Below are positions 23,418 through 33,067 of a stretch of DNA of 64,000 nt, one piece after another. Numbering within the stretch: the stretch's first letter is position 1; every line of letters starts with the position of its first letter. The notes below the pieces were generated by a model. That model saw only the letters and a list, made by a program, of their open reading frames with translations. It was not told the origin of the DNA and searched no databases. The position numbers and the translations under genes were made by a program. Source of the stretch: Treponema sp. Marseille-Q3903 (GTDB lineage: Bacteria; Spirochaetota; Spirochaetia; Treponematales; Treponemataceae); NCBI RefSeq assembly GCF_014334335.1, contig NZ_JACSEU010000001.1, positions 1,054,001 through 1,118,000 of the forward strand, in the 5' to 3' direction.

Positions 23418-24290
23418 TTAGATTTTGGAATTACGCCGTTGTTTTGGCGTAATTCCTCTGACTTTTTTATAAGTTCTTATAAAATGGCTGGCATCCGTAA
23501 ATCCTGTTTCCTGGCTGATATAATCTAGTGTTTTGTCGGTGTAGAGCAGGAGGGTGTCAGCCTTACAAATTCTGATAAATTCTATATATTCCTTGCATGT
23601 TTTTCCAAATTGAGTTTTAAATTGCTTTGCAAAGTTTGAATAACACATCCCGCATTTTGACGCCAACTTTTCTATATTTATATTTTCTGCAGAGTGAGTG
23701 TCTATATATTCCAAAACAGAAAAATCTTTGTTGCTGAATTGGTCGTAAGTTGTCTTTGAAGAAAATTGAAAACCGTGCCTGAGCCATATTCTTATCAGCT
23801 CAGTTACAATAAGACTTATCATTGAGGCAACTTTTATATCGTACCCAAACTGTTTGTGTGTTGTTTCCCAGATGCAGTACTCAAAATACATTTTTACAGG
23901 ATTAAAACGAAGGTCGTGAGCGGTAAGGAGGTTTGCTGCCTCTTCATCTAAATTGGCTTTGTCCAGAAGTTTTGGAAGTTTTGGGGAGCCGGGCGTTGTG
24001 TTTGAAAGAATCATGTCGTCGAATTTGATCACATAAAAATAAGGTTTATCCGGATGGTCTTCTTTTACCGGATAATCGAGGAATGCGTGAATCTGTTTTG
24101 GATGAAAAATAATCATATCGCCAGGATTCATCGTGAACTGCTTGCCGTCTACTTCCGCGAACAAAACTCCGCTGACGAGGTAGACCATTTCTGTAAAGTA
24201 GTGCCAGTGCGGTTTTACATATTTCCAGTCCCCAGAAAAAGCTTGAAACGGTGCGTTCAGACTGTCGCTGTATTCAAATAAATCATCCAT
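23418..24290 (-). CDS. AraC-family regulator with N-terminal cupin
   Basis: A 290-residue sugar-type regulator. The N-terminal cupin has KPHWHYFTEMVYLVSG (about residues 24-39) and GDMIIFHPKQIHAF. The C-terminal pair of helix-turn-helix motifs spans about residues 190-287: INIEKLASKCGMCYSNFAKQFK and LDYISQETGFTDASHFIRTYKK. AAGGGGA precedes ATG 24290. It is convergent with the importer operon and divergent from the exporter genes, so either could be its target. The last codons encode an arm of a terminator hairpin. Confidence 0.92.
   Translation of the reverse strand: MDDLFEYSDSLNAPFQAFSGDWKYVKPHWHYFTEMVYLVSGVLFAEVDGKQFTMNPGDMIIFHPKQIHAFLDYPVKEDHPDKPYFYVIKFDDMILSNTTPGSPKLPKLLDKANLDEEAANLLTAHDLRFNPVKMYFEYCIWETTHKQFGYDIKVASMISLIVTELIRIWLRHGFQFSSKTTYDQFSNKDFSVLEYIDTHSAENINIEKLASKCGMCYSNFAKQFKTQFGKTCKEYIEFIRICKADTLLLYTDKTLDYISQETGFTDASHFIRTYKKVRGITPKQRRNSKI
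23427..23456. terminator. Putative two-way terminator hairpin inside the araC 3' end
   Basis: An 11-bp perfect stem GGAATTACGCC / GGCGTAATTCC with an 8-nt loop lies 17 nt after the lplA stop and inside the last codons of the convergent araC gene. The T tract is not immediate, with the nearest T run a few bases on, so strength is uncertain. Confidence 0.55.
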
Positions 24291-24406
24291 GAAAAATCCC
24301 CTTTTAAAAATTTTTGAATAGAGATTTATACAATTTTTCTCCTCTTTTTTTATAGCACTTTATCATTTCAAATGCTAGTATTTGTTATCTGATTTGAGGA
24401 ATTGAG

Positions 24407-26140
24407 ATGGAAAAAAAGAATAGTGCTTTTACATGGATTTGGTCTTATGTACGCAGATATAGATTTATGATGCTTGTCGGAATGTCTATGAGCATCGTCG
24501 TTGCGGCACTCAATATGGTGAATCCTGTTGTCACAGGAAAGATTGTAGACAAAGTGATAAGAGGCGGACAACATAATTTACTTTTTAAACTGGCTGCGAT
24601 AATGATTTTGACAACTTTGCTAAAGTCTATTTTTAGGTATTCATATCAGACTATTTTTGAACATTGCTCGCAAAACGTTATTCTTAAAATGAGAGAAGAT
24701 TTATATGCGCAAATTCAAACGCTCGATTTCAGCTGGTATGACAAATCCCCTGCCGGTAATGTTTTAACTCTTCTTACATCAGATCTTGATAAAGTCAGGC
24801 ATTTTGTCGCTTGGGTAATTTATCAGATAATTGAGAACGGTCTTATATATATTTTCTCAATTGTCACGCTTTCGTCTATAAATTGGAAACTCACTGTCGC
24901 ATTTCTTGTAATTGCACCGCCTGTTCTCTTTCTTGTTCAAAAATTTAAAATAAAAATACGACCTGCCCACATGCTTGTTCGTGACCAGTTTGCGGTTTTA
25001 AACACTCGTGTTGGCGAAAATATTGAAGGAAATCGCGTTGTAAAGGCTTTTGTCCGCGAAGATTATGAGACAAAGCTTTTTGACAAAGAAAATGAGAGTT
25101 TTTGCAAAGTTTCAGTTGAGAATGCCGATGTACGAGTGAAATATACGCCTTGGATAGACGCTCTTTGTCAGGCGCTTCCTGTTGTTCTCATCTTGTTTGG
25201 CGGTTATCTTGTAATAAATGATGAAATGACAATGGGTGAACTTGTGACATTCAACGGTTTGATGTGGGCGTTTATTCAGCCGATCAATATGTTCGGAATG
25301 CTCGTTGATAATACTCAAAACTTTGGAGCTTCTGCGGACAGGCTTTACGAACTTAACTGCGCCCAAAGCAAGATAAAAAGTCCAAAAGGAAAAGAGTCTG
25401 CTAGTGAATCTTTGATAGAAGGGCGTGTTGAATTTTTAAACGTCAATTTTTCGTATAACGAAACTCCTGTGATCCAGAATATGAGTTTTGCGATTGAGCC
25501 TGGAACAACAGTCGGAATCTTGGGACCTACAGGAAGCGGAAAATCTACAATCGCAAACTTGATGTGCCGCTACTACGATGTAGATTCTGGTTCTATTTTA
25601 ATAGATGGAAAAGATGTCCGCGAATATAACCTTCAGGATTTGAGGCGAAACGTGGGAATAACTATGCAAGAGGCGTTTCTTTTCAGCGATACTGTCGAGG
25701 GGAATATAGCGTTTGCCGACAAGGATGTTTCTATGGAGCAAGTGGAAAAAGCGGCTGAGCTTGCAAGAGTAAAAGAGTTTATTGGGGATCTCACAGATGG
25801 ATATGACACAATCGTTGGAGAGCGAGGAGTTGGCTTAAGCGGTGGACAAAAACAGCGAATCGCGCTTGCTCGTCTTTTCCTCGCAAATCCAAAAATAATG
25901 ATTCTCGATGATACAACTAGCGCAGTAGATAACGACACTGAGTATAAAATCAGACATTCAATCAAAATTCAGGCAAAAGGGCACACTACATTTATAATAA
26001 GCCACAGAATATCCTCTTTTGAAAATTGTGATGTGATTCTTGTCATTCAGAACGGACAGATTGTCCAAAAAGGAAGTCACGAACAGCTTATCAATTGTGA
26101 TGGTTACTATCACGATGTTTATCTTGAACAGATTGGATAA
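24407..26140 (+). CDS. Heterodimeric ABC exporter half, degenerate-site subunit
   Basis: A 577-residue fused membrane (about residues 1-320, six helices) and ATPase protein. Walker A GPTGSGKST lies near residue 373, and the signature LSGGQKQR is canonical. The residue after Walker B is Asp (IMILDDTTSAVD) instead of catalytic Glu. In heterodimeric exporters such as BmrCD/TM287-288 types, one subunit carries this change. The partner gene starts 19 nt later. Exported substrates in this class are drugs or lipids/peptides; none can be named here. Confidence 0.92.
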   Translation: MEKKNSAFTWIWSYVRRYRFMMLVGMSMSIVVAALNMVNPVVTGKIVDKVIRGGQHNLLFKLAAIMILTTLLKSIFRYSYQTIFEHCSQNVILKMREDLYAQIQTLDFSWYDKSPAGNVLTLLTSDLDKVRHFVAWVIYQIIENGLIYIFSIVTLSSINWKLTVAFLVIAPPVLFLVQKFKIKIRPAHMLVRDQFAVLNTRVGENIEGNRVVKAFVREDYETKLFDKENESFCKVSVENADVRVKYTPWIDALCQALPVVLILFGGYLVINDEMTMGELVTFNGLMWAFIQPINMFGMLVDNTQNFGASADRLYELNCAQSKIKSPKGKESASESLIEGRVEFLNVNFSYNETPVIQNMSFAIEPGTTVGILGPTGSGKSTIANLMCRYYDVDSGSILIDGKDVREYNLQDLRRNVGITMQEAFLFSDTVEGNIAFADKDVSMEQVEKAAELARVKEFIGDLTDGYDTIVGERGVGLSGGQKQRIALARLFLANPKIMILDDTTSAVDNDTEYKIRHSIKIQAKGHTTFIISHRISSFENCDVILVIQNGQIVQKGSHEQLINCDGYYHDVYLEQIG

Positions 26141-26158
26141 GGTTAAGGCAGGTAAAAT

Positions 26159-27916
26159 ATGGCTCGCAACAAATTTGACGCGGATGAAGAAATAGAACAG
26201 AAATTTAATCCTCACATTGTTATGAGGCTTATGAAATGGATTAAACCTTACACAAAATGGATGGTTTTATCTTGCATAATTATGCTTGTTTCATCAGCTA
26301 TATCTCTTACAAGTCCGTACTTGACGCGTATGGCGATAGATAAAGCTATTCCAAACAAAGATTACAAGATGCTTGCTATAATCTCGGCGATTTTGCTTGC
26401 GTCAACTCTGCTCGTAAGAATTTTGCTTGCGAAAAAACTTAAAATCATGACGCGCGTTGCCCAGAGAATTATTGTTAATATTCGAAAAGATGTTTTTATA
26501 AAACTTCAGTCGCTTCCGTTCAGTTATTTTGACAGCAGGCCGCATGGAAAAATCTTGATACGCGTTGTAAATTATGTCAACTCGCTTTCTGAACTGCTTT
26601 CTAACGGAATTATACAGCTTATAAGCGATCTGTTTACTCTCATTGTAATAATTGGGTTTATGGTTGCAATCGATGTGAAACTGACTCTGGTCGCTATGGC
26701 TGTTCTCCCTGTTTTGTTTATCATTCTTTTTTCAATGAAAAAAAAGCAGCACGAAGCATGGAAACAGGAAAGTTACAAACGTTCTAATTTGACAGCTTAT
26801 CTTTCTGAAAGTTTGAACGGAATGAAAATTACACAATCTTTTGCGCGCGAAGACGTGAATCAGAGTATTTTTGACGCTCTTTGCCGCAAATGTAAAAAAG
26901 TTTGGATTCATGCAGTGAACATAAACAACATCATCTGGCCTTGTGTAGATATTCTTTCGACTCTGGGGGTAACTCTTGTCTACATAGCAGGGATCAACTG
27001 GGTAGGAGAGACTGTCACTATTGGAACTCTTGTAGCGTTCGCAGGATATATATGGCGTTTCTGGCAGCCTATTCAAAACCTTGGAAACTTTTATAATTCA
27101 ATGGTGACGACAGGAGCATACATTGAGCGCATTTTTGAGCTCCTCGATGAAAAAGATGATATCACAGACAAGCCTGACGCTGTCGAGCTTCCTCCAATCC
27201 GAGGTCATGTTTGCTTTGACCACGTGAATTTCAGCTATGAGCCGGAAAATCCTGTTTTGAAAGATATTGATTTTACTATAACTCCAGGCATGACTGTAGC
27301 CATTGTAGGTCCAACAGGAGCTGGAAAAACTACAATCGTAAACCTTTTGAGCCGCTTTTATAATCCTGATGATGGAAAAATTTTAATCGACGAGCTTGAT
27401 ATTCAAGATTTGCAGATTAAGTCTATAAGAAAACAAGTCGGTGTAATGCTTCAAGATTCTTTTCTTTTTAGCGGAACAATTATGGAAAATATTCGCTATG
27501 GTTGCCTTGACGCAACTGATGAACAAGTTATAAATGCCGCAAAGAGCGTCCAAGCGCATGAATTTATTTCCGCATTTCCAGATGGTTACAACACAAAACT
27601 TAGCGCGAACGGAGGAGGGCTTAGCCAGGGGCAAAAGCAGCTTATCAGTTTTGCGCGCGTATTGCTAAGTGACCCACGCATCCTTATTCTTGACGAAGCT
27701 ACATCTTCCGTAGACACTCACACAGAAAAAGCGCTGCAAAAAGGGCTTGGACAACTTTTAAAAGGCCGTACAAGCTTTATCATTGCGCATCGTCTCTCCA
27801 CAATCCGCAATGCAGACATTATCTTTTATGTTGACCACGGTGAGATTGTTGAGAGAGGAAACCATCATCAGCTTGTTGAGTTGGGTGGAAACTACGCCAA
27901 AATGGTCAATTTTTAG
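26159..27916 (+). CDS. Heterodimeric ABC exporter half, catalytic subunit
   Basis: A 585-residue partner of the previous gene with the same membrane-ATPase layout. Walker A GPTGAGKTT lies near residue 383, and Walker B has the catalytic Glu (ILILDEATSSVD). The signature is altered to LSQGQ. Combined, the Glu of this subunit and the LSGGQ of its partner make one normal ATP site; the Asp of the partner and this LSQGQ make a degenerate one. This complementarity supports a heterodimer. AGGCAGG lies before the ATG. Confidence 0.92.
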   Translation: MARNKFDADEEIEQKFNPHIVMRLMKWIKPYTKWMVLSCIIMLVSSAISLTSPYLTRMAIDKAIPNKDYKMLAIISAILLASTLLVRILLAKKLKIMTRVAQRIIVNIRKDVFIKLQSLPFSYFDSRPHGKILIRVVNYVNSLSELLSNGIIQLISDLFTLIVIIGFMVAIDVKLTLVAMAVLPVLFIILFSMKKKQHEAWKQESYKRSNLTAYLSESLNGMKITQSFAREDVNQSIFDALCRKCKKVWIHAVNINNIIWPCVDILSTLGVTLVYIAGINWVGETVTIGTLVAFAGYIWRFWQPIQNLGNFYNSMVTTGAYIERIFELLDEKDDITDKPDAVELPPIRGHVCFDHVNFSYEPENPVLKDIDFTITPGMTVAIVGPTGAGKTTIVNLLSRFYNPDDGKILIDELDIQDLQIKSIRKQVGVMLQDSFLFSGTIMENIRYGCLDATDEQVINAAKSVQAHEFISAFPDGYNTKLSANGGGLSQGQKQLISFARVLLSDPRILILDEATSSVDTHTEKALQKGLGQLLKGRTSFIIAHRLSTIRNADIIFYVDHGEIVERGNHHQLVELGGNYAKMVNF

Positions 27917-27954
27917 TTTTTGTGATATATTAGTTTAGGGACGAAACTTAAAAA

Positions 27955-29091
27955 TTGAAAATTGCGCATATTTCAGATCTTCATTTAGGAAAACGGCTCA
28001 ACGAGTTTTCTTTGTTGGAAGATCAGCGTTACATCTTAAACGAAATAATCAAAATAATTGATGATTCTCAAGTTGATTGCGTTATCATTGCGGGCGATGT
28101 TTATGACAAATCTATTCCTCCGGTTGAAGCGGTAGAGATTTTTGATAATTTTTTGACTTGCCTTGCGCGTCGAAAACTTCATGTCTTGATCATAAGCGGA
28201 AATCACGATTCTGCGGAGCGAATGACTTTTGGGGCAAAACTTATGTCTGCAAGCGGTATCCATTTTGCACCTGTTTATAAAGGAAAAACAGAACAAGTTA
28301 TCCTTGAAGATAAGTACGGTAAAATAAATTTTTACCTTCTTCCATTTGTAAAACCTTCAGTTGTACGTCCTTTTTTTCCAGAGGAAAAGATTGAAACTTA
28401 TACAGATGCTATCAGACTGATTGTAAAAAATATGAATGTCGATAAATCGCAGCGAAATGTGATTGTCGCGCATCAGTTTGTTACCGGAGCCGAGCGTTGT
28501 GAATCTGAAGAGATATGTGTCGGCGGCTCTGAAAATGTCGACGCTTCTGTTTTTGATGATTTTGATTACGTTGCACTCGGGCATATCCACGGCTCGCAAA
28601 AAATTTTAAAAGAAACTGTCAGGTATTGTGGGTCTCCTCTAAAATATTCATTTTCTGAATGCGATCATAAAAAAAGCATCCCCATCGTTGAAATAAACGA
28701 AAAAAGCAACGTTAAAATTGATTTTGCACCGCTTGTTCCAAAACTAGACCTACGTGAGATTCGCGGAAAATATGATGAAATAATGCTGAAAAAAAACTAT
28801 GAAAATACAAATACTGAAGACTATTTGCACATCACTCTTACAGATGAATATGACATTCCTGAGGGATTTGCAAGGCTCAGCTCAGTCTTCAAAAATCTTA
28901 TGAAACTTGACTACGACAATAAACGCACAAAATCTGTCGGCGAGATAGACTCAGACTTTGAAAATGAAACGCTTTCTCCTCTCGAGTTGTTCCAAAAGTT
29001 TTATAATCTTCAGAATAATCAGCATGTAAACGACGAGCAGAATCAAATTCTCACAAGTCTTATTTCCGAGATTTGGGGAGGTTCAAAATGA
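27955..29091 (+). CDS. sbcD: DNA double-strand break repair nuclease subunit SbcD (Mre11-like)
   Basis: A 378-residue metallophosphoesterase that, with SbcC, cuts hairpins and protein-blocked DNA ends. The phosphoesterase motifs are in order: HISDLHLGK (residues 4-12), IIAGDVYDKS, ISGNHDSAERM, VAHQFV and ALGHIHGSQ. The start is a TTG at 27955, since the family begins MKIAHISDLHLG here. The stop overlaps the sbcC start (ATGA), so both subunits are made together. Confidence 0.95.
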   Translation: MKIAHISDLHLGKRLNEFSLLEDQRYILNEIIKIIDDSQVDCVIIAGDVYDKSIPPVEAVEIFDNFLTCLARRKLHVLIISGNHDSAERMTFGAKLMSASGIHFAPVYKGKTEQVILEDKYGKINFYLLPFVKPSVVRPFFPEEKIETYTDAIRLIVKNMNVDKSQRNVIVAHQFVTGAERCESEEICVGGSENVDASVFDDFDYVALGHIHGSQKILKETVRYCGSPLKYSFSECDHKKSIPIVEINEKSNVKIDFAPLVPKLDLREIRGKYDEIMLKKNYENTNTEDYLHITLTDEYDIPEGFARLSSVFKNLMKLDYDNKRTKSVGEIDSDFENETLSPLELFQKFYNLQNNQHVNDEQNQILTSLISEIWGGSK

Positions 29092-31886
29092 GGCCGCTTA
29101 AAATTGTGATAACAGGTTTTGGAACTTACTGCAACCGTACTCAAATAGATTTAGAGGCGTTTGGAAAATCAGGGCTTTACCTGATAACAGGCGACACCGG
29201 TTCCGGTAAAACAACAATCTTTGATGCGATCACGTTTGCATTGTACGGCGAACCGAGCGGAACTTTTCGTTCAACTTCAATGATGCGCTCTTCGTATGCG
29301 ACTCCTGATATTCCGACAGAAGTTGAACTCGATTTTGAATTTCGAGGGAAATTATACAAAATCAAGCGAAATCCAGAATATGAAAGAAAATCAATACGCG
29401 GAGATTCTCTTACAACGCAGGCAGCCGGAGTAGAATTCACTCTTCCCGATGGAAAAATTCTGACAAAAAAGGCAGAAGTCAGCGAAAAAATAATAGAGCT
29501 GCTCGGAATTAACCGTGAACAGTTTTCCCAAATTGTCATGATTGCTCAGGGAGATTTTCAGAAGCTTCTTGCAGAAAAGACCGAAGACAGACAGGCAATT
29601 TTGAGAAAAATTTTTAAAACAGATAATTTTCAAATACTTCAGGAAAAACTTTCTGAGATGGAACACTCTTTGAAAGCTCTGTGTTTAAAAAATTCGGAAA
29701 GTTTAAACCAATATATGAATGATGTCCGTTGCGATGAAAAAAGTGAATTTTTAACTGAACTTGAAAATGCGAAAAAGTCTGAAATTGCATGGAATGAAAA
29801 AATTGGGATTATAAATAAAATAATTTCAGAAGATGAAAAAACAATAGAAAAGCTCTGTGGGCAAAGGGCGCAAAACCAAAAAAATCTCGATAAGTTTAAT
29901 GTTGAGCTTTCCGAAGTTGAAAATATTAAAATCGATATTGAAAACTTAAAAAAAACAGAGCAGCAAATTCTGCAAAAAAAATATCAGCTTGAGATATTAA
30001 AAAAATGCGTTGAAGAAAAATCTCAAATTGTCAAAAAAAATGCAGAAAAAACTGAAAAACTTGCGCTCATAAAAAATGATATTCAAAAATACGATGAGCT
30101 TGAGAAGTCTTTTTCCGAATTGAATAAATTGAAAGGCGATTCACTTGTTTTGGAAAAAAAATGCGACGAATTGTCAAACGAAAAAGTTCTCAAAACTGAT
30201 TTTTTAAAAAAACTTGAAGATGAAAACAGAACGCTTTTAGATGCCGGAGAAAAGCGTGCAGAATACAATGCTGCAATCGGAAAACTTGAAAATCAGATGG
30301 CAGAATTTATTGAACTTGAAGAATGCTTTTCGATTGCCGAAAAAAAATCAGCTGATTATAAAAAAATACAGGAAGAGTATTTAAAAGTATCTGATTTCGC
30401 AGAAAAAATAGCGGTAGAATATCGGCAGAAAAATAAAGAATTCCTTGACTCACAGGCTGGAATTCTTGCAAAAGAGTTGAAAGACAATCATCCTTGTCCG
30501 GTCTGCGGCTCTGTCCATCATCCAAACCCTGCAAAAGTTCCTCAGTCTGTTGTTTCTGATAAAGAACTTGAGCGGCTGCGGATAAAATCTGAAACTGCGG
30601 AAAAAGAATACCGTCGGACAAGCGAAAACGCTGCAGTTCTAAAAAATGAATGTGAAGAGATTTTCAAAAAGCTTTCCAAAGATTGCAAAAAAGTTTATGA
30701 AACAAAAGATTTTGAACTCGAAGATTTTGATGAAAACTCTCTGCCCGAGCAAAAATCTAAACTTTTGGAATTGTGTGAAAATACAAAAGTTTTAATCGAT
30801 AAAAATAAAAATCTTCTCGATTCGGAATTAAAAAAAATTGAGCGACATCAGCTGCTCGAAGGAAAAATTCCTATAGAAAAAGAGCAGCTCGAAAAACTTG
30901 AGAAAGAGCTTGGACAGTTGAACAATCATCTTATCCAAAATAAAACTAAAATCGAAGCAGATGAAAAATCTGTTGAACAGATGAAAAAAAATCTTCAATT
31001 TTCGGACAGAAGATCCGCCGTAAATGAAATCGAAAAAATTGAAGAAAGTATAAAAAATGCAGAGAGCGAACAAAATCAAGCTCTAGAAAAATTTATTGAA
31101 GAACAAAATGACATAAAAGCCCTTGAAGGAAAAGCGGAAGAACTTAAAAAACGCACGGAAAAAAAAGATATTTCAAAAGAAGTCGAGTTGATTCAGAGCT
31201 TTGAAAAACTGAAAAACGAAAAAGAGCAGCTGGAAGAAGAATATTCAAAACTTTATTCGCAAAATCAGTCAAATAAAAGTGCACTGGAAAATATTTTGGT
31301 TGCTTCGGAATCTTTCACAAAAAAACAAAGAGAGTTTCAACTCGTTTCAGCGCTCTCGAACACGGCCAACGGTAAACTCGCACAGAGAAAAGCTAAAATC
31401 ATGCTCGAAACATACGTTCAGATGACTTATTTTGACAGAATCATCGCTCACGCAAACAAACGTTTTTTGATAATGTCTGACGGGCAATATGAACTTACAC
31501 GAAAAAAAATTGTCGCAGATGCGCGCTCTCAAGCCGGTCTTGATTTGAACGTGATAGATCACTGGAAAGGCGACGAACGCGACGTAAAAACTCTTTCAGG
31601 AGGAGAATCTTTTCAAGCTTCTCTTTCGCTTGCTTTGGGACTGTCAGACGAGATTGCCTGTTCTTCAGGTGGAATAAAGATTGATACGATGTTTGTAGAC
31701 GAAGGCTTTGGCACGCTCGACGCCGATGCACTCCAAAAGGCTTACAGCGCACTTGCCGGCATTTCCGAAAACGGCAGACTTGTCGGAATCATATCTCACG
31801 TCGATTATCTTAAAGAAAAGATAGACAGGCAGATTGTCGTCACTAAATCTCGTACAGGCGGAAGTTCTGTTACGTTGAAAGTCTGA
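29088..31886 (+). CDS. sbcC: DNA repair ATPase SbcC (Rad50-like)
   Basis: A 932-residue SMC-type ATPase. The N-terminal Walker A is GDTGSGKTT (near residue 37). Two long coiled coils flank the zinc hook CPVC (near residue 470). The C-terminal signature LSGGESFQASLSLALGLSD is near residue 834, and Walker B is MFVDEGFGTLD. ATG 29088 overlaps the sbcD stop. The coding strand is very A-rich through the coiled coils, as expected for K/E-rich helices. Confidence 0.95.
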   Translation: MRPLKIVITGFGTYCNRTQIDLEAFGKSGLYLITGDTGSGKTTIFDAITFALYGEPSGTFRSTSMMRSSYATPDIPTEVELDFEFRGKLYKIKRNPEYERKSIRGDSLTTQAAGVEFTLPDGKILTKKAEVSEKIIELLGINREQFSQIVMIAQGDFQKLLAEKTEDRQAILRKIFKTDNFQILQEKLSEMEHSLKALCLKNSESLNQYMNDVRCDEKSEFLTELENAKKSEIAWNEKIGIINKIISEDEKTIEKLCGQRAQNQKNLDKFNVELSEVENIKIDIENLKKTEQQILQKKYQLEILKKCVEEKSQIVKKNAEKTEKLALIKNDIQKYDELEKSFSELNKLKGDSLVLEKKCDELSNEKVLKTDFLKKLEDENRTLLDAGEKRAEYNAAIGKLENQMAEFIELEECFSIAEKKSADYKKIQEEYLKVSDFAEKIAVEYRQKNKEFLDSQAGILAKELKDNHPCPVCGSVHHPNPAKVPQSVVSDKELERLRIKSETAEKEYRRTSENAAVLKNECEEIFKKLSKDCKKVYETKDFELEDFDENSLPEQKSKLLELCENTKVLIDKNKNLLDSELKKIERHQLLEGKIPIEKEQLEKLEKELGQLNNHLIQNKTKIEADEKSVEQMKKNLQFSDRRSAVNEIEKIEESIKNAESEQNQALEKFIEEQNDIKALEGKAEELKKRTEKKDISKEVELIQSFEKLKNEKEQLEEEYSKLYSQNQSNKSALENILVASESFTKKQREFQLVSALSNTANGKLAQRKAKIMLETYVQMTYFDRIIAHANKRFLIMSDGQYELTRKKIVADARSQAGLDLNVIDHWKGDERDVKTLSGGESFQASLSLALGLSDEIACSSGGIKIDTMFVDEGFGTLDADALQKAYSALAGISENGRLVGIISHVDYLKEKIDRQIVVTKSRTGGSSVTLKV

Positions 31887-31909
31887 ATTTTATATGATAG
31901 GATATCTTT

Positions 31910-33037
31910 ATGAATTTAAATGAGTTTCACGCCGCTGCTTATCAAAAAAAATCTTCAAAACCTGTTGACCAGCGCCTTGAGAATGCGACTGATTTTCTAA
32001 AAGAGGGTGGGCTTTTAAAAGTTTCGGTAGACAAACCTGAAGCTGATGGCAAAGACTCCGTTTACCGTCGCGTCGCAAAATTCCTTCTTTTGATTGGAGA
32101 AGACGAAGCTGCAAAAATTCTACCTCATCTTTCTGAAACTCAAATTGAAAAGATAATCCCGGAAATTGCTTCAATTCGCTCTGTAGACAAGGACGAAGCA
32201 GCCGTAATTCTTGAAGAATTCAATGGGCTATTAAATAAAGCTCGCGAAGAAGGCGGCATAGAAACTGCCCGCGAAATGCTCGAAAAGGCTTATGGCAAAA
32301 AACGTGCCGATCAAATGCTTAAAAAAGCGATTCCATTGGAAGGAAAAATTCCTTTTGATTATCTAAAAGACGCTGACAGCGAGCGCGTTTACCTTCTTTT
32401 GAAAGACGAAAATGTCGGAGTTCAGTCGCTAGTCCTTTCATACCTTGAGCCAAAAAAAGCTGCTTCAATCATAAATATGATGAAGAATGATGAAAAAAAA
32501 GATGTTGTAATGCGGCTTGCAAAGATGGAACCTGTCTCTCCCGATGTCCTGCGCCGTGTTGACCAGGCTATGCATGAAAAATCACTGAGTCAGACTGTAG
32601 AGCGAGCAGAAAATATAGATGGTAGAAATGCTCTTGCGCAGATTCTAAAAAAAATGGATGTAGGCTCTGAAAACGATATCCTTTCTTACCTTTCAAAAGA
32701 GGATCCCGACCTCGGACAAGATTTGAGAAGCAGGCTTTTTACAATAGATGACGTCGTAAAATCCGATGACAGGTTTGTTCAAAAAGAACTGCGTGAAATG
32801 ACGGAAGTTGAAATTGCGTATTTAATTGCAGGAAAAAATGAAGAATTCCGAAAAAAAATTTTAAGCAATATTTCTTCCGGGCGTCGCACTGAAGTTTTGG
32901 AACAGGAAGATATTTTAAAACCTATGCGCCGTTCTGAATGTGAAAGAATTACATCTGAATTTTTTAGCAAACTCCGGCGCGCTTTTGAGGCCGGGCATCT
33001 TATAATCAAAGATAGAAACGAAGACGTATTTGTCTAA
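31910..33037 (+). CDS. fliG1: Second, divergent FliG (spirochaete FliG1 type)
   Basis: A 375-residue FliG homologue. The middle and C-terminal armadillo-type helices are recognisable (SLVLSYLEPKKAASIINMM, then MDVGSENDILSYLSKEDPDLGQDLRSRLFTIDDVVKSDD as a span). The canonical EHPQ motif is replaced by DENVGVQ, and the torque-helix region and last 100 residues are altered. Spirochaetes are known to carry two FliGs, of which FliG1 is not the main torque protein. An N-terminal extension of ~45 residues is present. It follows sbcC by 23 nt, outside the flagellar operon. Confidence 0.85.
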   Translation: MNLNEFHAAAYQKKSSKPVDQRLENATDFLKEGGLLKVSVDKPEADGKDSVYRRVAKFLLLIGEDEAAKILPHLSETQIEKIIPEIASIRSVDKDEAAVILEEFNGLLNKAREEGGIETAREMLEKAYGKKRADQMLKKAIPLEGKIPFDYLKDADSERVYLLLKDENVGVQSLVLSYLEPKKAASIINMMKNDEKKDVVMRLAKMEPVSPDVLRRVDQAMHEKSLSQTVERAENIDGRNALAQILKKMDVGSENDILSYLSKEDPDLGQDLRSRLFTIDDVVKSDDRFVQKELREMTEVEIAYLIAGKNEEFRKKILSNISSGRRTEVLEQEDILKPMRRSECERITSEFFSKLRRAFEAGHLIIKDRNEDVFV

Positions 33038-33067
33038 CAAGTCCAATTTCACTATAATTACATCGTT

